DNA from: CAWEQW01 sp963811365
Lineage (GTDB): Bacteria > Actinomycetota > Actinomycetes > Propionibacteriales > Nocardioidaceae
DNA length: 64,000 bases
Direction of reading: 5' to 3'
Assembly: GCA_963811365.1 (NCBI GenBank)
Contig: CAWEQW010000007.1
Location: 247,977 to 311,976, forward strand
The notes beneath the pieces were generated by a model that was not told the DNA's origin, did not search any database, and was given only the letters and a program-made list of their open reading frames with translations. The position numbers and the translations under genes are program-made. Below are positions 44,219 through 53,331 of the stretch, piece by piece (position 1 is the stretch's first letter; every line of letters starts with the position of its first letter).

Positions 44219-44652
44219 TGAAGTTTTCCGAAGCGTCCGGGCGTGAGGTCGTGAGCCGCAGCACCGCGGAGACCGTGGGGCAGGTCGCGGATTTCGTGAT
44301 TGACCCCCAGTCGCACAGCATCGTCGCAGTCACCCTGAAGAAGACCCAGCACGGCGACACGGTGCTGTGGACCGCCCTGAGCGCCTTCGGTTCGGACGCA
44401 GTGACCGTTCCTGGCGCTGAGGTGATTCTCGACGCGAACGACGCCGTCGCTGCTTTGGCTGGCAAGAACCGACGCCTGCTAGGTAAGCGGGTCCTCAACA
44501 CCGATGGTGAGGATCTCGGAGCCGTTACGGATGCGGAGTTCGACCCCGCGACGGGCCTGCTCACCGCGTTGCTGCTCGCGAACGGCGCCGTCCGTGGCGA
44601 GCGCCTGACCGGCATAGGCTCTTTCGCGGCTATCGTGCACGCCGACTCCTAG
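44218..44652 (+). CDS. PRC-barrel domain protein
   Basis: 144 residues, also two PRC units: SGREVVSRSTAETVGQVADF then VIDPQSHSIVAVTL; and LLGKRVLNTDGEDLGAVTDA, EFDPATGLLTALLLA. Its D-P-x-x-x-x-I/L-x-A/V turns are typical. Third gene of the small operon. The two PRC proteins probably form a complex; function unknown. Confidence 0.8.
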   Translation: MKFSEASGREVVSRSTAETVGQVADFVIDPQSHSIVAVTLKKTQHGDTVLWTALSAFGSDAVTVPGAEVILDANDAVAALAGKNRRLLGKRVLNTDGEDLGAVTDAEFDPATGLLTALLLANGAVRGERLTGIGSFAAIVHADS

Positions 44653-44930
44653 ACGTCGAGCCCGTTTGACCCGTTGTTCAGGGTGCGGCGTTCGTTCGCT
44701 GCCGGCGTCTTTGTGCCTGTTGGGTATTGGCGGGCGATTCGTACACTTCGCGCTCCATGCGTGAAGATGCACGCTGCCAGTGTTCGGATTCAGCGGAATT
44801 CCGGCCGCGGTCGGGTCTCGGCGCCGGATGGGGGACCCGCCGTCCGGGAGTGGCGTTGGTCGCTGCAACAGGAGCTGTCGACAGTTGCCGCCTGTTGGCT
44901 GAGCGAGGACATCTGACCGCTCCTGCCACC

Positions 44931-45560
44931 TCACGCGCGGCGTGTCATGCCATCCACGACGGATGTTGCGTCGAAGGAGTCGTCGTACCGGCGCAGTTCG
45001 TCGACGCGGACTGCGGCGTCCCGGACGGGGCCCTGCCGGCCGGCCTCGTCGGGGATGTTTCGGGTCAGTGCGTTGATCGCGCCGGTGGTGAGGTAACCGA
45101 GGTCGCCTCGCGGGTAAACGGCCGTCGCTGCGCGACCGTACGCACCGCCTCGTTGGATGGGAAGCCGGCCTTCTCGAGGCGCTCGAAGGTGAGACCGGTG
45201 TCGGGGAAGCCGGGCCACTCGGGCAGCCCGTGCTCGCGGGCGAGTGCGCTCGGTACCGTCGTCAGCGCCGGGGCCTGCTGCCCCATGCCGCCGCACTCGG
45301 CGTGAGACCAGCCGCCCGGCCGCAGGATCACGAACGCCGCATCGAAGACTCGGGGCAACGCGGAAGCGGCAACCAGTGCAGCACGGCTCGGGACAGCACG
45401 AGGTCGTCTGAAGCCGGTGGGACGAGGGTGTCGGCGTCCTCCGCGGCGCCGAGGATATCCGCCTGGTTGTCGCCCTGATGGCGCCGGGCGGCGCCGGTCA
45501 CTGGAGATGTTGGGCGGCGCTGTCGATTCGTCGTGTGCGGCAGCAGCATACGCACCCGCG
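44931..45560 (-). pseudogene. SAM-dependent methyltransferase, frameshifted
   Basis: Pieces in successive frames on the minus strand: GDNQADILGAAEDADTLVPP, LVLSRAVLHWLP (motif of class I methyltransferases), PRVFDAAFVILRPGGWSHAE, CGGMGQQAPALTTVPSALAR and GLTFERLEKAGFP, then YPRGDLGYLTTGAINALTRN. The N-terminal SAM-binding glycine loop is missing. It is a dead gene. Confidence 0.7.
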
Positions 45561-45666
45561 GCCTCTATATGTTGCGCAGTCGGTTGTGTGTTCGCCCGCA
45601 GCTACCGCGATGCGTTCACTTTGGTGACATTGAGGAGGGGTCCGCTCGTGGCCGCGTGGACGTATC

Positions 45667-46832
45667 GTGAGAGGTGACGTCAGCGGCCGTGCCGGTGCCG
45701 CGGGCATAGCCCAGGTCACCCGGAAGGACCAGGTGGCCGCGGGAGGCGTGGTGCCACATCCGGGAGACGAGAAGGACCAGGCGGACGTGCCGTCTCGTGC
45801 GGAGGCGACTGGCGCCGGCTCGGGCATGGGCCTGCGCGATCGCTGGGGACGCCTGAGCAACACCGTGAAGGTGGTCTACACGGTTCTCCTCGGCGTAGGT
45901 GCCGCGGCCTCGGCGCTGGCCGCGATCACCGCGCTGGTCCCTGGTCATTCCAACCCGCCTCCAGTGCAGGTGTCCTTCGTGCCGCCTGCGCACCTGAACC
46001 AACGCTACGTGCCGATGACGGACTTCCATCCACAGGACTCCTCGCTGGTGGCGTCCGCATCCCGCGGCGCTCGGGGACTCGGCGCCGGCGTTGGTTTTGA
46101 GATCGCGACGACCAGGCAGTCCCAACCGCCGGGTACCACCAGGGTCGCTCCCGTGACCGCAACCGGTGTCCCAACGGCTGCGCGGAGACCGGGTCTCCAA
46201 CGGCTACGGAGACCGGGTCTCCAACGGCTACCGAGACGTCATCGCCTCTGACCTCAGGGACCGGGTCGCCGTCGGAGAGTCCCTCTGCCTCCGGGTCGTC
46301 CGGGAGCGCATCGCCGAGCGCCCTCCCCCCTCGCTATCTGGGTGCGGTCACCGATGCGGTGGCTCTTGCCGGGTGGGAGCTGATATCTGGCGATCCGAAC
46401 GACCCGGTCTCCGTATTCATCACTGCGAACGCGACGGATCCCAAAGGTGAAGTGGTCCCTGCCGAGAAGGCTGCCAAGGCGATCGTCGAGAAGCTCAAGG
46501 TGACCAGGTCAGAGCCAGAAGCGAACGGGCACCGGGTCCCGGTGGGAGTGGTCGTGACCGCCAGGATTCGGATCCAGAACGCCGTCGGAGTGCCGGTCCG
46601 CATCGTCTGGAAGCTCGAGGACGCGGGCGGCAGGACCGAACGGTTGTCCCGAGAGTGGATGGCGGGAGCGCCCGCCCTGCTGCTGCGCGCACAGAGCAGT
46701 GATGACCGCGGCGTGTTCAGCCTGTGGGTCCCGGTCCCGAGAGAGCGTGGGACCTACATCGTCAACGTCACCGCCTCACACCCCGGATCCGGATCCCCGG
46801 ACGACTTCTTCACCACCCGGCCGTTCCACTGA
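45667..46832 (+). pseudogene. membrane-anchored extracytoplasmic protein split by a frameshift
   Basis: The N-terminal frame (GTG 45667) has a basic segment, a single helix (VVYTVLLGVGAAASALAAIT) and an outer part ending in a Thr/Pro-rich region. From about 46180 the continuation (ETGSPTATETGSP, then PSESPSASGSSGSASPSALP and PRYLGAVTDAVALAGWELIS) is in another frame and ends KLEDAGGRTERLS, VNVTASHPGSG. Two extra or missing bases in the repeat at 46184-46231 break the frame. No family recognised. The inner start ATG 45826 is an alternative. Confidence 0.6.
46184..46231 (+). repeat. 24-base tandem repeat, two units plus a partial
   Basis: Two identical 24-base units, each starting GGAGACCGGGTCTCC and ending AACGGCTAC, with a degenerate partial unit before them. 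They encode an ETGSPTAT-type linker in the correct frame. The frameshift of the host gene lies at the left edge of the array, which fits replication slippage. Confidence 0.8.
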
Positions 46833-47407
46833 GGTCCTCGCGCGCGCCTGACGGCAGACCTGCTCGGAGAGGTCCTGGTCCGCCGACGGCTGCACGGCCA
46901 CAAGGCCGACGGCGACGTTCCCGTTGCCGTCCGAGCCGTTCTCGCGCGCGTGCAAGCCGGCTGTCCTCGGCGACCATTTCGCGGTGCATGAACTCGCTGT
47001 CTAGGAGCGCCTCGACGGCTGCGGCGACCGCGGGTGGGTAACGGACGTCTGCGAAGCCGCAGGTCAGCGGCCTGATCGCGGTTCGCCTCGGATCGGTGAA
47101 TGTCGCCGTTGGACACCGATTCCGAGGCTTCGTGCATCACTTCGGCCCCATCACTGGAACCCGTGGCGGTACGGAGACTCCTGGACGCGGAGGCTGATCG
47201 AGTCCTGGTTCCCGGCTGGGGGCTACCGGCACGGACGCCGGGAGTGGGCGAGCGGCACACTGCCCAGTCTGGCGTCGGCGCTGCGGCAGGTCGGCGCCGC
47301 CAGCGTCGTCGTCAGCCATGTGTGCCGACGTATCTGGGCGAGTCTGTCGGTCTCGACACCGTTTCCGGGGGCTTCGTGCATCACTTTCGTGCATCACTCG
47401 GGCCCCA
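46833..47407. other. intergenic stretch holding two copies of the interspersed repeat
   Basis: 575 bases. Minus-strand frame 46860-47060 reads GFADVRYPPAVAAAVEALLD then SEFMHREMVAEDSRLARARE, a protein fragment I cannot name, cut at repeat copy A. Otherwise the stretch is occupied by repeat copies A and B. Confidence 0.45.
47044..47160 (+). repeat. interspersed repeat, copy A
   Basis: Shares TGCAGGTCAGCGGCC-like and GATCGGTGAATG-like blocks with copy C, then CACCGATTCCGAGGC, a single GTGCATCACT and GGCCCCATCACTGG. Copies B, C and D have the 10-base GTGCATCACT twice. Confidence 0.65.
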
Positions 47408-47427
47408 TCACTGGTCGGCCAGTGGCA
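47325..47427 (+). repeat. interspersed repeat, copy B
   Basis: CGACACCGTTTCCGGGGGC, two GTGCATCACT units 14 bases apart, then GGCCCCATCACTGG. It covers the 3' end of the RelE-type toxin gene, whose stop codon lies in the CATCACTGG part. Confidence 0.7.
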
Positions 47428-47752
47428 CGTTCTGCACCCTGTCTGCCCAGTAAGCGGGGCGCCGCTTGGCGTGTGCGACGGCGAGGATCCAGAAGGTGTC
47501 GCGAACGACCGCGTACACCACGCCGTACTCGTCGCACCGCGCGACCCGGGTCTTGCGGACCTCTGGCTCGGCAGGCAGGTTCGGGTGCTCGTATCTTCTC
47601 GGCACGAAGGGGTGTGCCACCGCCCGGTTGATGGCCTCGTCGACCTCGATGGCGAGCTCACGGCCGAGGCCGGGCTCGCGCTCTTCGTACCAGCGAAAGC
47701 CATCCTCGAGGTCTTCAAGCGCGGCCGGATCCCACCGAGGTTCGGCTGTCAC
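47408..47752 (-). CDS. RelE/ParE-family toxin
   Basis: 114 residues: EPRWDPAALEDLEDGFRWYE, REPGLGRELAIEVDEAINRA, HPFVPRRYEHPNLPAEPEVR and VVYAVVRDTFWILAVAHAKR. This is the small alpha/beta ribonuclease or gyrase-poison fold of RelE/ParE toxins. The GTG start overlaps the antitoxin stop by four bases (GTGA), the normal antitoxin-first order. The stop codon is supplied by repeat copy B, so the last residues may be acquired. Confidence 0.85.
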   Translation of the reverse strand: MTAEPRWDPAALEDLEDGFRWYEEREPGLGRELAIEVDEAINRAVAHPFVPRRYEHPNLPAEPEVRKTRVARCDEYGVVYAVVRDTFWILAVAHAKRRPAYWADRVQNVPLADQ

Positions 47753-47970
47753 AAGCCGAAGCGCTTGCGAACTTCGGAGTGCGGAATGCCTTCGGTAGTG
47801 CCATCGACGATGCCCTGCAGACGATCGGCGACCTCGGACGCCCATGCGGCCTCGACCTCGGCGGGGGCCTCGTAGGGGCCGTCGGCCTGGACCCACAGAT
47901 CGTGGGCAAGCTGCATCTGCTCTTCGCGCGTGAGTTTGCGCGCCTGCTCCAGAAGCTCGGCCGTGGTCAT
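47749..47970 (-). CDS. antitoxin, putative addiction module component
   Basis: 73 residues: MTTAELLEQARKLTREEQMQ, LAHDLWVQADGPYEAPAEVE, then AAWASEVADRLQGIVDGTTE. Short helical protein of the addiction-module component type that pairs with RelE/ParE toxins. It binds and neutralises the toxin encoded downstream and should repress its own promoter. Start ATG 47970. A degraded copy is in the right arm. Confidence 0.85.
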   Translation of the reverse strand: MTTAELLEQARKLTREEQMQLAHDLWVQADGPYEAPAEVEAAWASEVADRLQGIVDGTTEGIPHSEVRKRFGL

Positions 47971-48005
47971 AGCCCGAGTCTACGCGGGACGTCTGCCAAC
48001 AGCCC

Positions 48006-48306
48006 TCAGAGGAGGTCGGCGAGCAGATTCGCCCCCGGCAGTAGGGAGCGTGCCGATGGCCCGGCGGACCACCCCGACCGGGTGCGGGTGATGAGGTCGA
48101 GAGCCTGGAGTTGGTGGGCCAGGTTTCGGAGCCCGTCTTCCACGTCGCGGGTTGTGATCGGCTCGCCGCCGCGGCTCCACCCGTGGCCCAGCAGCGGACG
48201 CACCTCGGCGGCAATCTCGCTGACCTGCAGGGAGCCCCGGGCCGCGACAAGTGCGACGGCGCGTTCGGCGTCGCTCGGGGCCGGAAGCCGAGCGGACGGT
48301 CGCCAT
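48006..48306 (-). pseudogene. unknown small protein, start frame unclear
   Basis: The C-terminal frame reads SDAERAVALVAARGSLQVSE then IAAEVRPLLGHGWSRGGEPI, TTRDVEDGLRNLAHQLQALD, with LLPGANLLADLL at the end. The first half looks like a winged-HTH. No start codon lies in this frame at a sensible place; the nearest ATG (48306) is one base out of frame. No family recognised. It sits between a broken antitoxin and the RelE pair; its mirror copy is also broken. Confidence 0.4.
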
Positions 48307-48313
48307 TCAGCTC

Positions 48314-48745
48314 TCAGTCTTCTGAGAGCACGCCCTTCGGCAGCTTGTCGTAGTGCTCGATCGAGTCCTTCGCGGGTTCGGCCAACGCCGCGCGGCGCTC
48401 GCGTTGGGCACGTGTCTGGTAGGCCACCACGTCACGCAGTGTCACGCGACGATGACGGCCCCACCTTCTCAAACTCGATGGCACCGGACTCCAGGATCTT
48501 GGCGAACGTCGGGCGAGACATACCGAGGAAGTCGGCAGCCTCCTGGGTGGTGAGCTTCGCCGCGTACGGCAGGATCGAGATCCCGTCGCCGAGCGCCAAC
48601 ACGTTGGCCGCCTCTTCAAGCACCTGGAACAGCTCAGCCGGTCGTGGATGGGTGCGGGTGTGGTGAGTGTGTTGTGGTTCGTCATGGCGCGGAACGTCCG
48701 GAGCCGGTCCCTGGCGGCGATCAGCCCGGCTGTGGTCTGCGTCAC
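48314..48745 (-). pseudogene. HTH antitoxin-like gene, frameshifted in both arms
   Basis: The pieces are: TNHNTLTTPAPIHD; then PAELFQVLEEAANVLALGDG, AKLTTQEAADFLGMSRPTFA, KILESGAIEFEKVG; then GRHRRVTLRDVVAYQTRAQR, ending LPKGVLSED. The core matches the antitoxin at 54048 in type (TTQxAAxxLxxSRP). One extra base in CCCC (48459-48462) breaks the middle, another shift lies near the N-terminus. The mirror copy has the same GGGG, so the break predates or was shared during the duplication. Confidence 0.65.
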
Positions 48746-48827
48746 AAGGTCCGAGGCTCCTCGATTGCGGGGTGAATGCTGGGAACCGAAGTCTCAGCAA
48801 GAGCCTCACTGGCACCTGTGATGGGAG

Positions 48828-49058
48828 ATGGCAGCAGTGGCGAACGGGCTGGCGAACGCGACGTCGCCGTATCTCCTGCAGCACAAGGACAATCCCGTCG
48901 ACTGGTGGGAATGGTCGGCCGAGGCGTTCGCCGAGGCGAAGCGTCGTGATGCACCAATCCTCCTGAGCGTCGGGTACGCCGCCTGCCACTGGTGCCACGA
49001 GGTCGATCGGTCGGCGGCTGTCGACGGAAATCTGCGAAACTGCAGGTCAGCGGCCTAG
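48828..49058 (+). pseudogene. yyaL (DUF255) N-terminal fragment
   Basis: ANGLANATSPYLLQHKDNPV then DWWEWSAEAFAEAKRRDAPI and LLSVGYAACHWCHEV is the thioredoxin-like N-terminus of the 650-residue YyaL/SSP411 family, with its CHWC site. After CHWCHE (about 49003) the family match ends abruptly and interspersed repeat C begins. The intact gene must have been cut by the insertion of this cassette. Confidence 0.8.
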
Positions 49059-49175
49059 TCGCGGTTCGCGTCGGATCGGTGAATGCCGCCGTTGGACGCC
49101 GATTCCGGGGCTTTCGTGCATCACTCTCGTGCATCACTGTGGGCCCATCACTGGCAACCCAGTGGCAGCCGTGAC
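49024..49175 (+). repeat. interspersed repeat, copy C
   Basis: Contains TGCAGGTCAGCGGCC, GATCGGTGAATG, CGCCGATTCCGGGGC, two GTGCATCACT units and GGGCCCATCACTGG, then CCCAGTGGCAGCCGTGACC. It joins the yyaL fragment on one side and the ATPase 3' end on the other. Confidence 0.75.
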
Positions 49176-49219
49176 CGGTCCTCGGTGTTCGGCTTTCGGT
49201 CAATCGAACACCGGACACG

Positions 49220-50470
49220 TTACGGCCCCAGGCAGCCGATCGGGATGACGTGGACCCCGTCCTCGCGGAGACCGCCTGCGCCGGTGCTGGTAATCACGCC
49301 AAGACAGGCAGGCTCCCCGTGCCGCGACGTGTCCACGTTCGACTTGAAGCGGAGGAGGGCTGCTGCCCCTTCATCGACCGCGTCGGGGCTCAGCTTCACC
49401 TCGAAGGCTCCCCACTTGTTCGGCCCGATGCTGACGACCGCGTCGACCTCGTGGCCGTTGGCGTCACGCCAGGACTCGACGCGCGCGTCGATGGATTGCC
49501 CGTAGATCCGGAGGTCGCGGATGACGAGGGCTTCGTAGTGGAGGCCCAATGACTTGAGGTCTGCCATCAGTTCGCTGGTGCCGATGCCGAGTGCAGCGGG
49601 GCCGAGGGATGGGTCGACGAAGTAGCGGACGGGCGCGCTGCGCAGCCGGGCACGCGAACGCATGTGGGGGAGCCAGGCTGGCGAGTTGTCGAGCAGGTGG
49701 AGCCGGTCGAGAGCGGTGAGATAGGCCGTCAGGGTTTCCTTCGCGATGGGGCCGTCCTCTCCACCGACATCTCTCGCGAGTTCGATGCCCTTGACTGCTT
49801 GGCCAACCGAGCGCCCGAGTGACTCCAGCAGCCTTCGGAGGTTGGCCGGGTCGCGCCGCGAACCGAGCTTCTGGATGTCCACCTCGACGATGTTGCTGAG
49901 GTAGTCGCGCAGCCAGCGTCGAGCGCTCGATTCGTCGGCTCCGATGAGTTCGGGCCAACCTCCGATCACGATGCGGTTGAGTAGCTCATCGAAGCTGAGG
50001 TGGGTGCCGAGCCCTGTCTGGCGCTCGCCCCGGAGGAGGCTGGCCAGCGACATCTCGCCGGTGGAGTGACCGGACTCGAAGAGGCTCATCGGTCGCATCT
50101 TCATCACCGAGAAACGTCCGGCGCCTGAGTGCCGCGTTGCGTCGTCGGTGGGTGTCGCTGATCCGGTGAGGATGAAGAGGCCCTTGCCGTCCCGGTCGTC
50201 GACCTGACGCCGGACCTTGTTCCAGATCGTTGGTTCGACCTGCCACTCGTCGAACAGAATCGGGGTGGGGCCGTCGAAGAGCCGTTCCGGGGCAAGTCTC
50301 ACCCAGGTGCGCGCTGTCTGATCCTCGTCCAGCCGGATCACCGTCTGTGCGTGTCGGCTCGCGGTCGCGGTCTTGCCGCAGGCCTTCGGCCCGTCGATCA
50401 GGACCGCGCCGATGTAGCCGAGTCGCTGCTCCAGCTCCACGTCGGCGATGCGGGGCAGGTAGGTCGCCAT
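49220..50470 (-). CDS. AAA ATPase with DUF4143 domain (left arm)
   Basis: 416 residues. Walker A GPKACGKT at 27-34, Walker B-like PILFDEWQVEP, sensor LFILTGSATPTDDATRHSGA, then RMRPMSLFESG-type linker and the C-terminal DUF4143 domain ending in EVDAVVSIGPNKWGAFEVKL, a PD-(D/E)xK-like motif. I see four residue differences from the right-arm copy (R/K in ELARDV, KS/NA in LKSLG, N/S in RDANG). The upstream region carries four phased 16-base repeats. These ATPases are common in mobile and defence islands; exact role unknown. Confidence 0.85.
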   Translation of the reverse strand: MATYLPRIADVELEQRLGYIGAVLIDGPKACGKTATASRHAQTVIRLDEDQTARTWVRLAPERLFDGPTPILFDEWQVEPTIWNKVRRQVDDRDGKGLFILTGSATPTDDATRHSGAGRFSVMKMRPMSLFESGHSTGEMSLASLLRGERQTGLGTHLSFDELLNRIVIGGWPELIGADESSARRWLRDYLSNIVEVDIQKLGSRRDPANLRRLLESLGRSVGQAVKGIELARDVGGEDGPIAKETLTAYLTALDRLHLLDNSPAWLPHMRSRARLRSAPVRYFVDPSLGPAALGIGTSELMADLKSLGLHYEALVIRDLRIYGQSIDARVESWRDANGHEVDAVVSIGPNKWGAFEVKLSPDAVDEGAAALLRFKSNVDTSRHGEPACLGVITSTGAGGLREDGVHVIPIGCLGP

Positions 50471-50477
50471 GTTGTGA

Positions 50478-50562
50478 GTCTACCTTTTGCAGAGTTTGGA
50501 GTCGACCTTTTGCAGATTGGTCGATCGTCCTTTTGCTGAGGTTTCAGTCGACCGATTGCTGA
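50478..50562 (-). promoter_or_regulatory. four 16-base motifs at exact 23-base period
   Basis: Motif starts are 50478, 50501, 50524 and 50547. The best form is GTCGACCTTTTGCAGA; others are GTCTACCTTTTGCAGA, ATCGTCCTTTTGCTGA and GTCGACCGATTGCTGA. The exact 23-base step places them near the same helix face. They lie directly upstream of the ATPase start, as expected for a co-operative operator or iterons. Confidence 0.75.
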
Positions 50563-50607
50563 ATCCGGCGTTGCGGATCGGCGATGTGCCTCGCCCCGAT
50601 GGGTGAC

Positions 50608-50649
50608 ATCTTGAGTAGTTGCATCTGCCAAAAGGATCTAACTCAAGAT
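50608..50649. terminator. hairpin between ATPase promoter and helicase end
   Basis: ATCTTGAGT (50608-50616) pairs with ACTCAAGAT (50641-50649) around a 24-base loop. It sits 57 bases after the helicase stop on the minus strand. No U-tract is obvious, so a terminator is one option and a protein-binding site another. Confidence 0.4.
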
Positions 50650-50705
50650 CGCCAAGTCACGGGAGTCGGGCGCGGGTGAACTCCTGCTGGAGTCGCGGCC
50701 GACGT

Positions 50706-53049
50706 TCAAGCGAGCTTGCGGGGGTCGGGGAATCCGAGGCTGAGGTAGCCGGGTGCGCGTTTGGTGAGCGCGGCCGCGAGGACGGGAACTTCGATGTCGT
50801 GGTAGTCGTGGACTTCGGCGGTCTGCTTGCCCGGATGGGCTCGGAGGACGCGGCCGGCGTACTGGACGAGGCGTCCCTTGAACGAGATCGGCCCGGCCAG
50901 AAAGAGCGTGTCGAGTGCTGGACAATCGAATCCCTCCCCGACGAAGTGGCCTGTGGCAACGACGAGCAAAGGTGGGCCGTCATCGGTGGGGGCCAGCCGC
51001 TCCGTCGCCGCGGCGCGTTGCTTGGCGCCCATCCCTCCCTTGAGAACCACTGGATCCAGCCCCTGTCCAGTGAGCGCTGCTGCGAGGTGGTCGACGTGGC
51101 CGGTGCGTTGGGCCAGGACAAGGCAGTGTCGTCCGCGCCCCAGGGCGTCGACCACATCGGCGAGGATCTGCTCGTTGCGCGCCCCGTCCTCTGCGAGTGC
51201 CGTGTGGACGCTCGCGATCGCGCCCGGAATGGCGAAGTCGACCGGCTCCGACAACTGGAATGCTGTGGGGTGGACGATGAGCACGGGGCGTGGCCGCTCG
51301 GTATCGGCACCTTCGAGGGTGTCGGGGTCAGCGTGAGTGAAGGTGTGGCGGACCGGACCGAGTTGGAAGCCGATCAGGTCATCGAGGCCGTCGCGCCGGT
51401 AAGGCGTGGCGGTGAGCCCCACCCAATAGCGGGCTGGGACCGCGCGGACGGCGGTCTCGAACGCGGCTGCCGGGACGTGGTGGCACTCATCGACGATGAC
51501 CTGGCCGTAGGTGCCCAGCTTGTCGGCGAGGTCGGAACGGCGGGCGAGTGTCTGCAAAGTGGCGATGTCGACAATGCCGGTGAGCTTGGAACGGCCGCCG
51601 CCGAGCTGCCCCGGTTTGACGCCGAGGAGGTCGGTGATCTCGCGGCGCCACTGGTCGGCGAGCGTCTTGCGGTCGACCAGCACCAGCGTGGAAACGGCTC
51701 GCTGGGCGATGACGGCGCAGGCCATGACGGTCTTCCCAGAGCCCGGCGGAGCGACCAGGAGCCCCAACTCGTGCGGCAGCACCGCCTCCACTGCTTCCTG
51801 CTGCTGCGGCCTGAGATCGAAGGTCGGCGAGAGGTCCAAAGGATCTCCGGTGACCCGCTGATCGTCGACCTCGACCTTGCTGCCGGCTCCCTCGATGAGT
51901 CGCGTCGCCGTGTCGCGTAGCCCGCGCGGGAGGACGAGGTGGTCGTCGAGCGTCTCGTCATAGGAGGTGATGATCCGCGGGACGTTCCACGTCGATTGGC
52001 GGCGACGCTGGCGGTCGTAGAACTCCGGGTTGTACGTCGACGCTGCGTGCTTCAAGGTCGCATACAGCGAGGGGCTCAGCTCCGAGCCGGGAATCCGCAC
52101 CGTGCCGTCAAGGCTCAGGTGCACGATCGGTGCCGGATTCGGCTGGGTCTTCGTCGACCGGGCGGGCTGGGCCCGGTCGACGCGTGCCCCGACCGTCGGC
52201 TCCCGGAGCGCCGAGGCGAGCTTCGTGACCTGCTTCGGGGTGAGGCGCTCCAAGGTGGAGAGGTACTCCCACTGGTCCTCGAACGGCTCCAGCGTGGCCA
52301 GGTCGAGGAAGACCGTGGTGCCGAGCTTTCGTGACTTGCCGTGGAGCGGGGCCGCGATCAGGTTGCCGGGTCCTTGACCGGGCAGCACGTCCTGGGAGGG
52401 GAAGAGCCGGTCGTAGCAGCGCAGGTCCATCCGGCCACGGATCGCGATCGCTTCGCGGACCAGTGCGGTCCCGAGTTGGCGTGCGGTGGCTGCTGGTACG
52501 GGGTCGGTGAAGAAGATCCATACATGCGCGCCGATCCCGGAGCGGGACACCTCCAAGTGCGGCGGGCGCGCCCACAGCTCGTGCGGCCTTCAGGTAGGCG
52601 AGTGCGTCGAGCATCGCGGCCTGTCCGTCGAAGTCGGCGGCGAGCCAGCAGGTCTGGTCGCCGGCGAGCATCGGATAGAGGCCGATGTGGACGTCGCCGG
52701 TCAGATGCGCGGCGAGGACCTCGGGCGTCAGAGGCAGGTGTCGTATGTCGGAGGCAGAGCGTCCCTTGCGCCAGCCGCCCTCGACGGCGGGCATCCATCC
52801 CGACTTGCTGGTGCGGGCGTTCTCCCAGCGCACGGCGTAGACGTCACGTCGTGCGCCGAACAACGCGGCATAGAACTCGACCTTGGCCCGCGAGGAGGAA
52901 CGCGCGTCCACCTGACCCGGTGCCTTGTCGAACCACGCTGCCTGGGTGCCACGAGCGGGAGCAGCTTCCGCATCGGTCAGCTTGAGGAGTTTGCGCAGGC
53001 GCGCGTTCTCCGGCCTCAGGCTCTCCAGCTCGGCTTGCAGGTCGCTCAC
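50706..53049 (-). pseudogene. TOTE-type primase-helicase, frameshifted (left arm)
   Basis: Same gene as the intact right-arm copy at 58570, with the same domains and few substitutions, but one extra base (T at 52558 on the plus strand) breaks the frame after AYLKAARAVGAPAA. The N-terminal part would end in an unrelated tail, and the helicase half (VSRSGIGAHVWIFF onward) could only be made from an internal start near 52556. If the insertion is real, this arm makes no full enzyme. Confidence 0.85.
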
Positions 53050-53235
53050 GGCGTCAATCCTGCCGGTAGACCTACGGAAACCAGTTGCTGAGAACATCTG
53101 GGCGGCAGTAGATCAGTGCAGTTCGGTCAGCAGGGGTCAGAAGGATGTCACCCAACTTTCCGGGAGCAGGTCGACGACTCTCAGGGTTCGGGTGCACCAA
53201 AGGAGGCCCTCCATCGTGCATCACCCGGGTCTTGA

Positions 53236-53274
53236 GTTGACCGTTTGCAGACGGTTCGGTCGACCTTTCGCAGA
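53236..53274 (+). promoter_or_regulatory. two 16-base motifs, 23-base period (left arm)
   Basis: GTTGACCGTTTGCAGA at 53236 and GTCGACCTTTCGCAGA at 53259, the same motif and step as upstream of the ATPase. They sit between the divergent helicase and nucleotidyltransferase genes. A CGTGCATCAC (53215-53224), the core of the interspersed repeat, lies just before them. Confidence 0.7.
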
Positions 53275-53331
53275 AGTCTGCGCTTAGGCCTATGACTAGA
53301 TTTCTGCTCACATGAGCAGCAATCTGTTCAT

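Noticed and set aside
50478..50562. CRISPR array
   Set aside because: The units are 16 bases with 7-base gaps, only four, degenerate, and no cas genes are nearby. It is a phased operator or iteron set.
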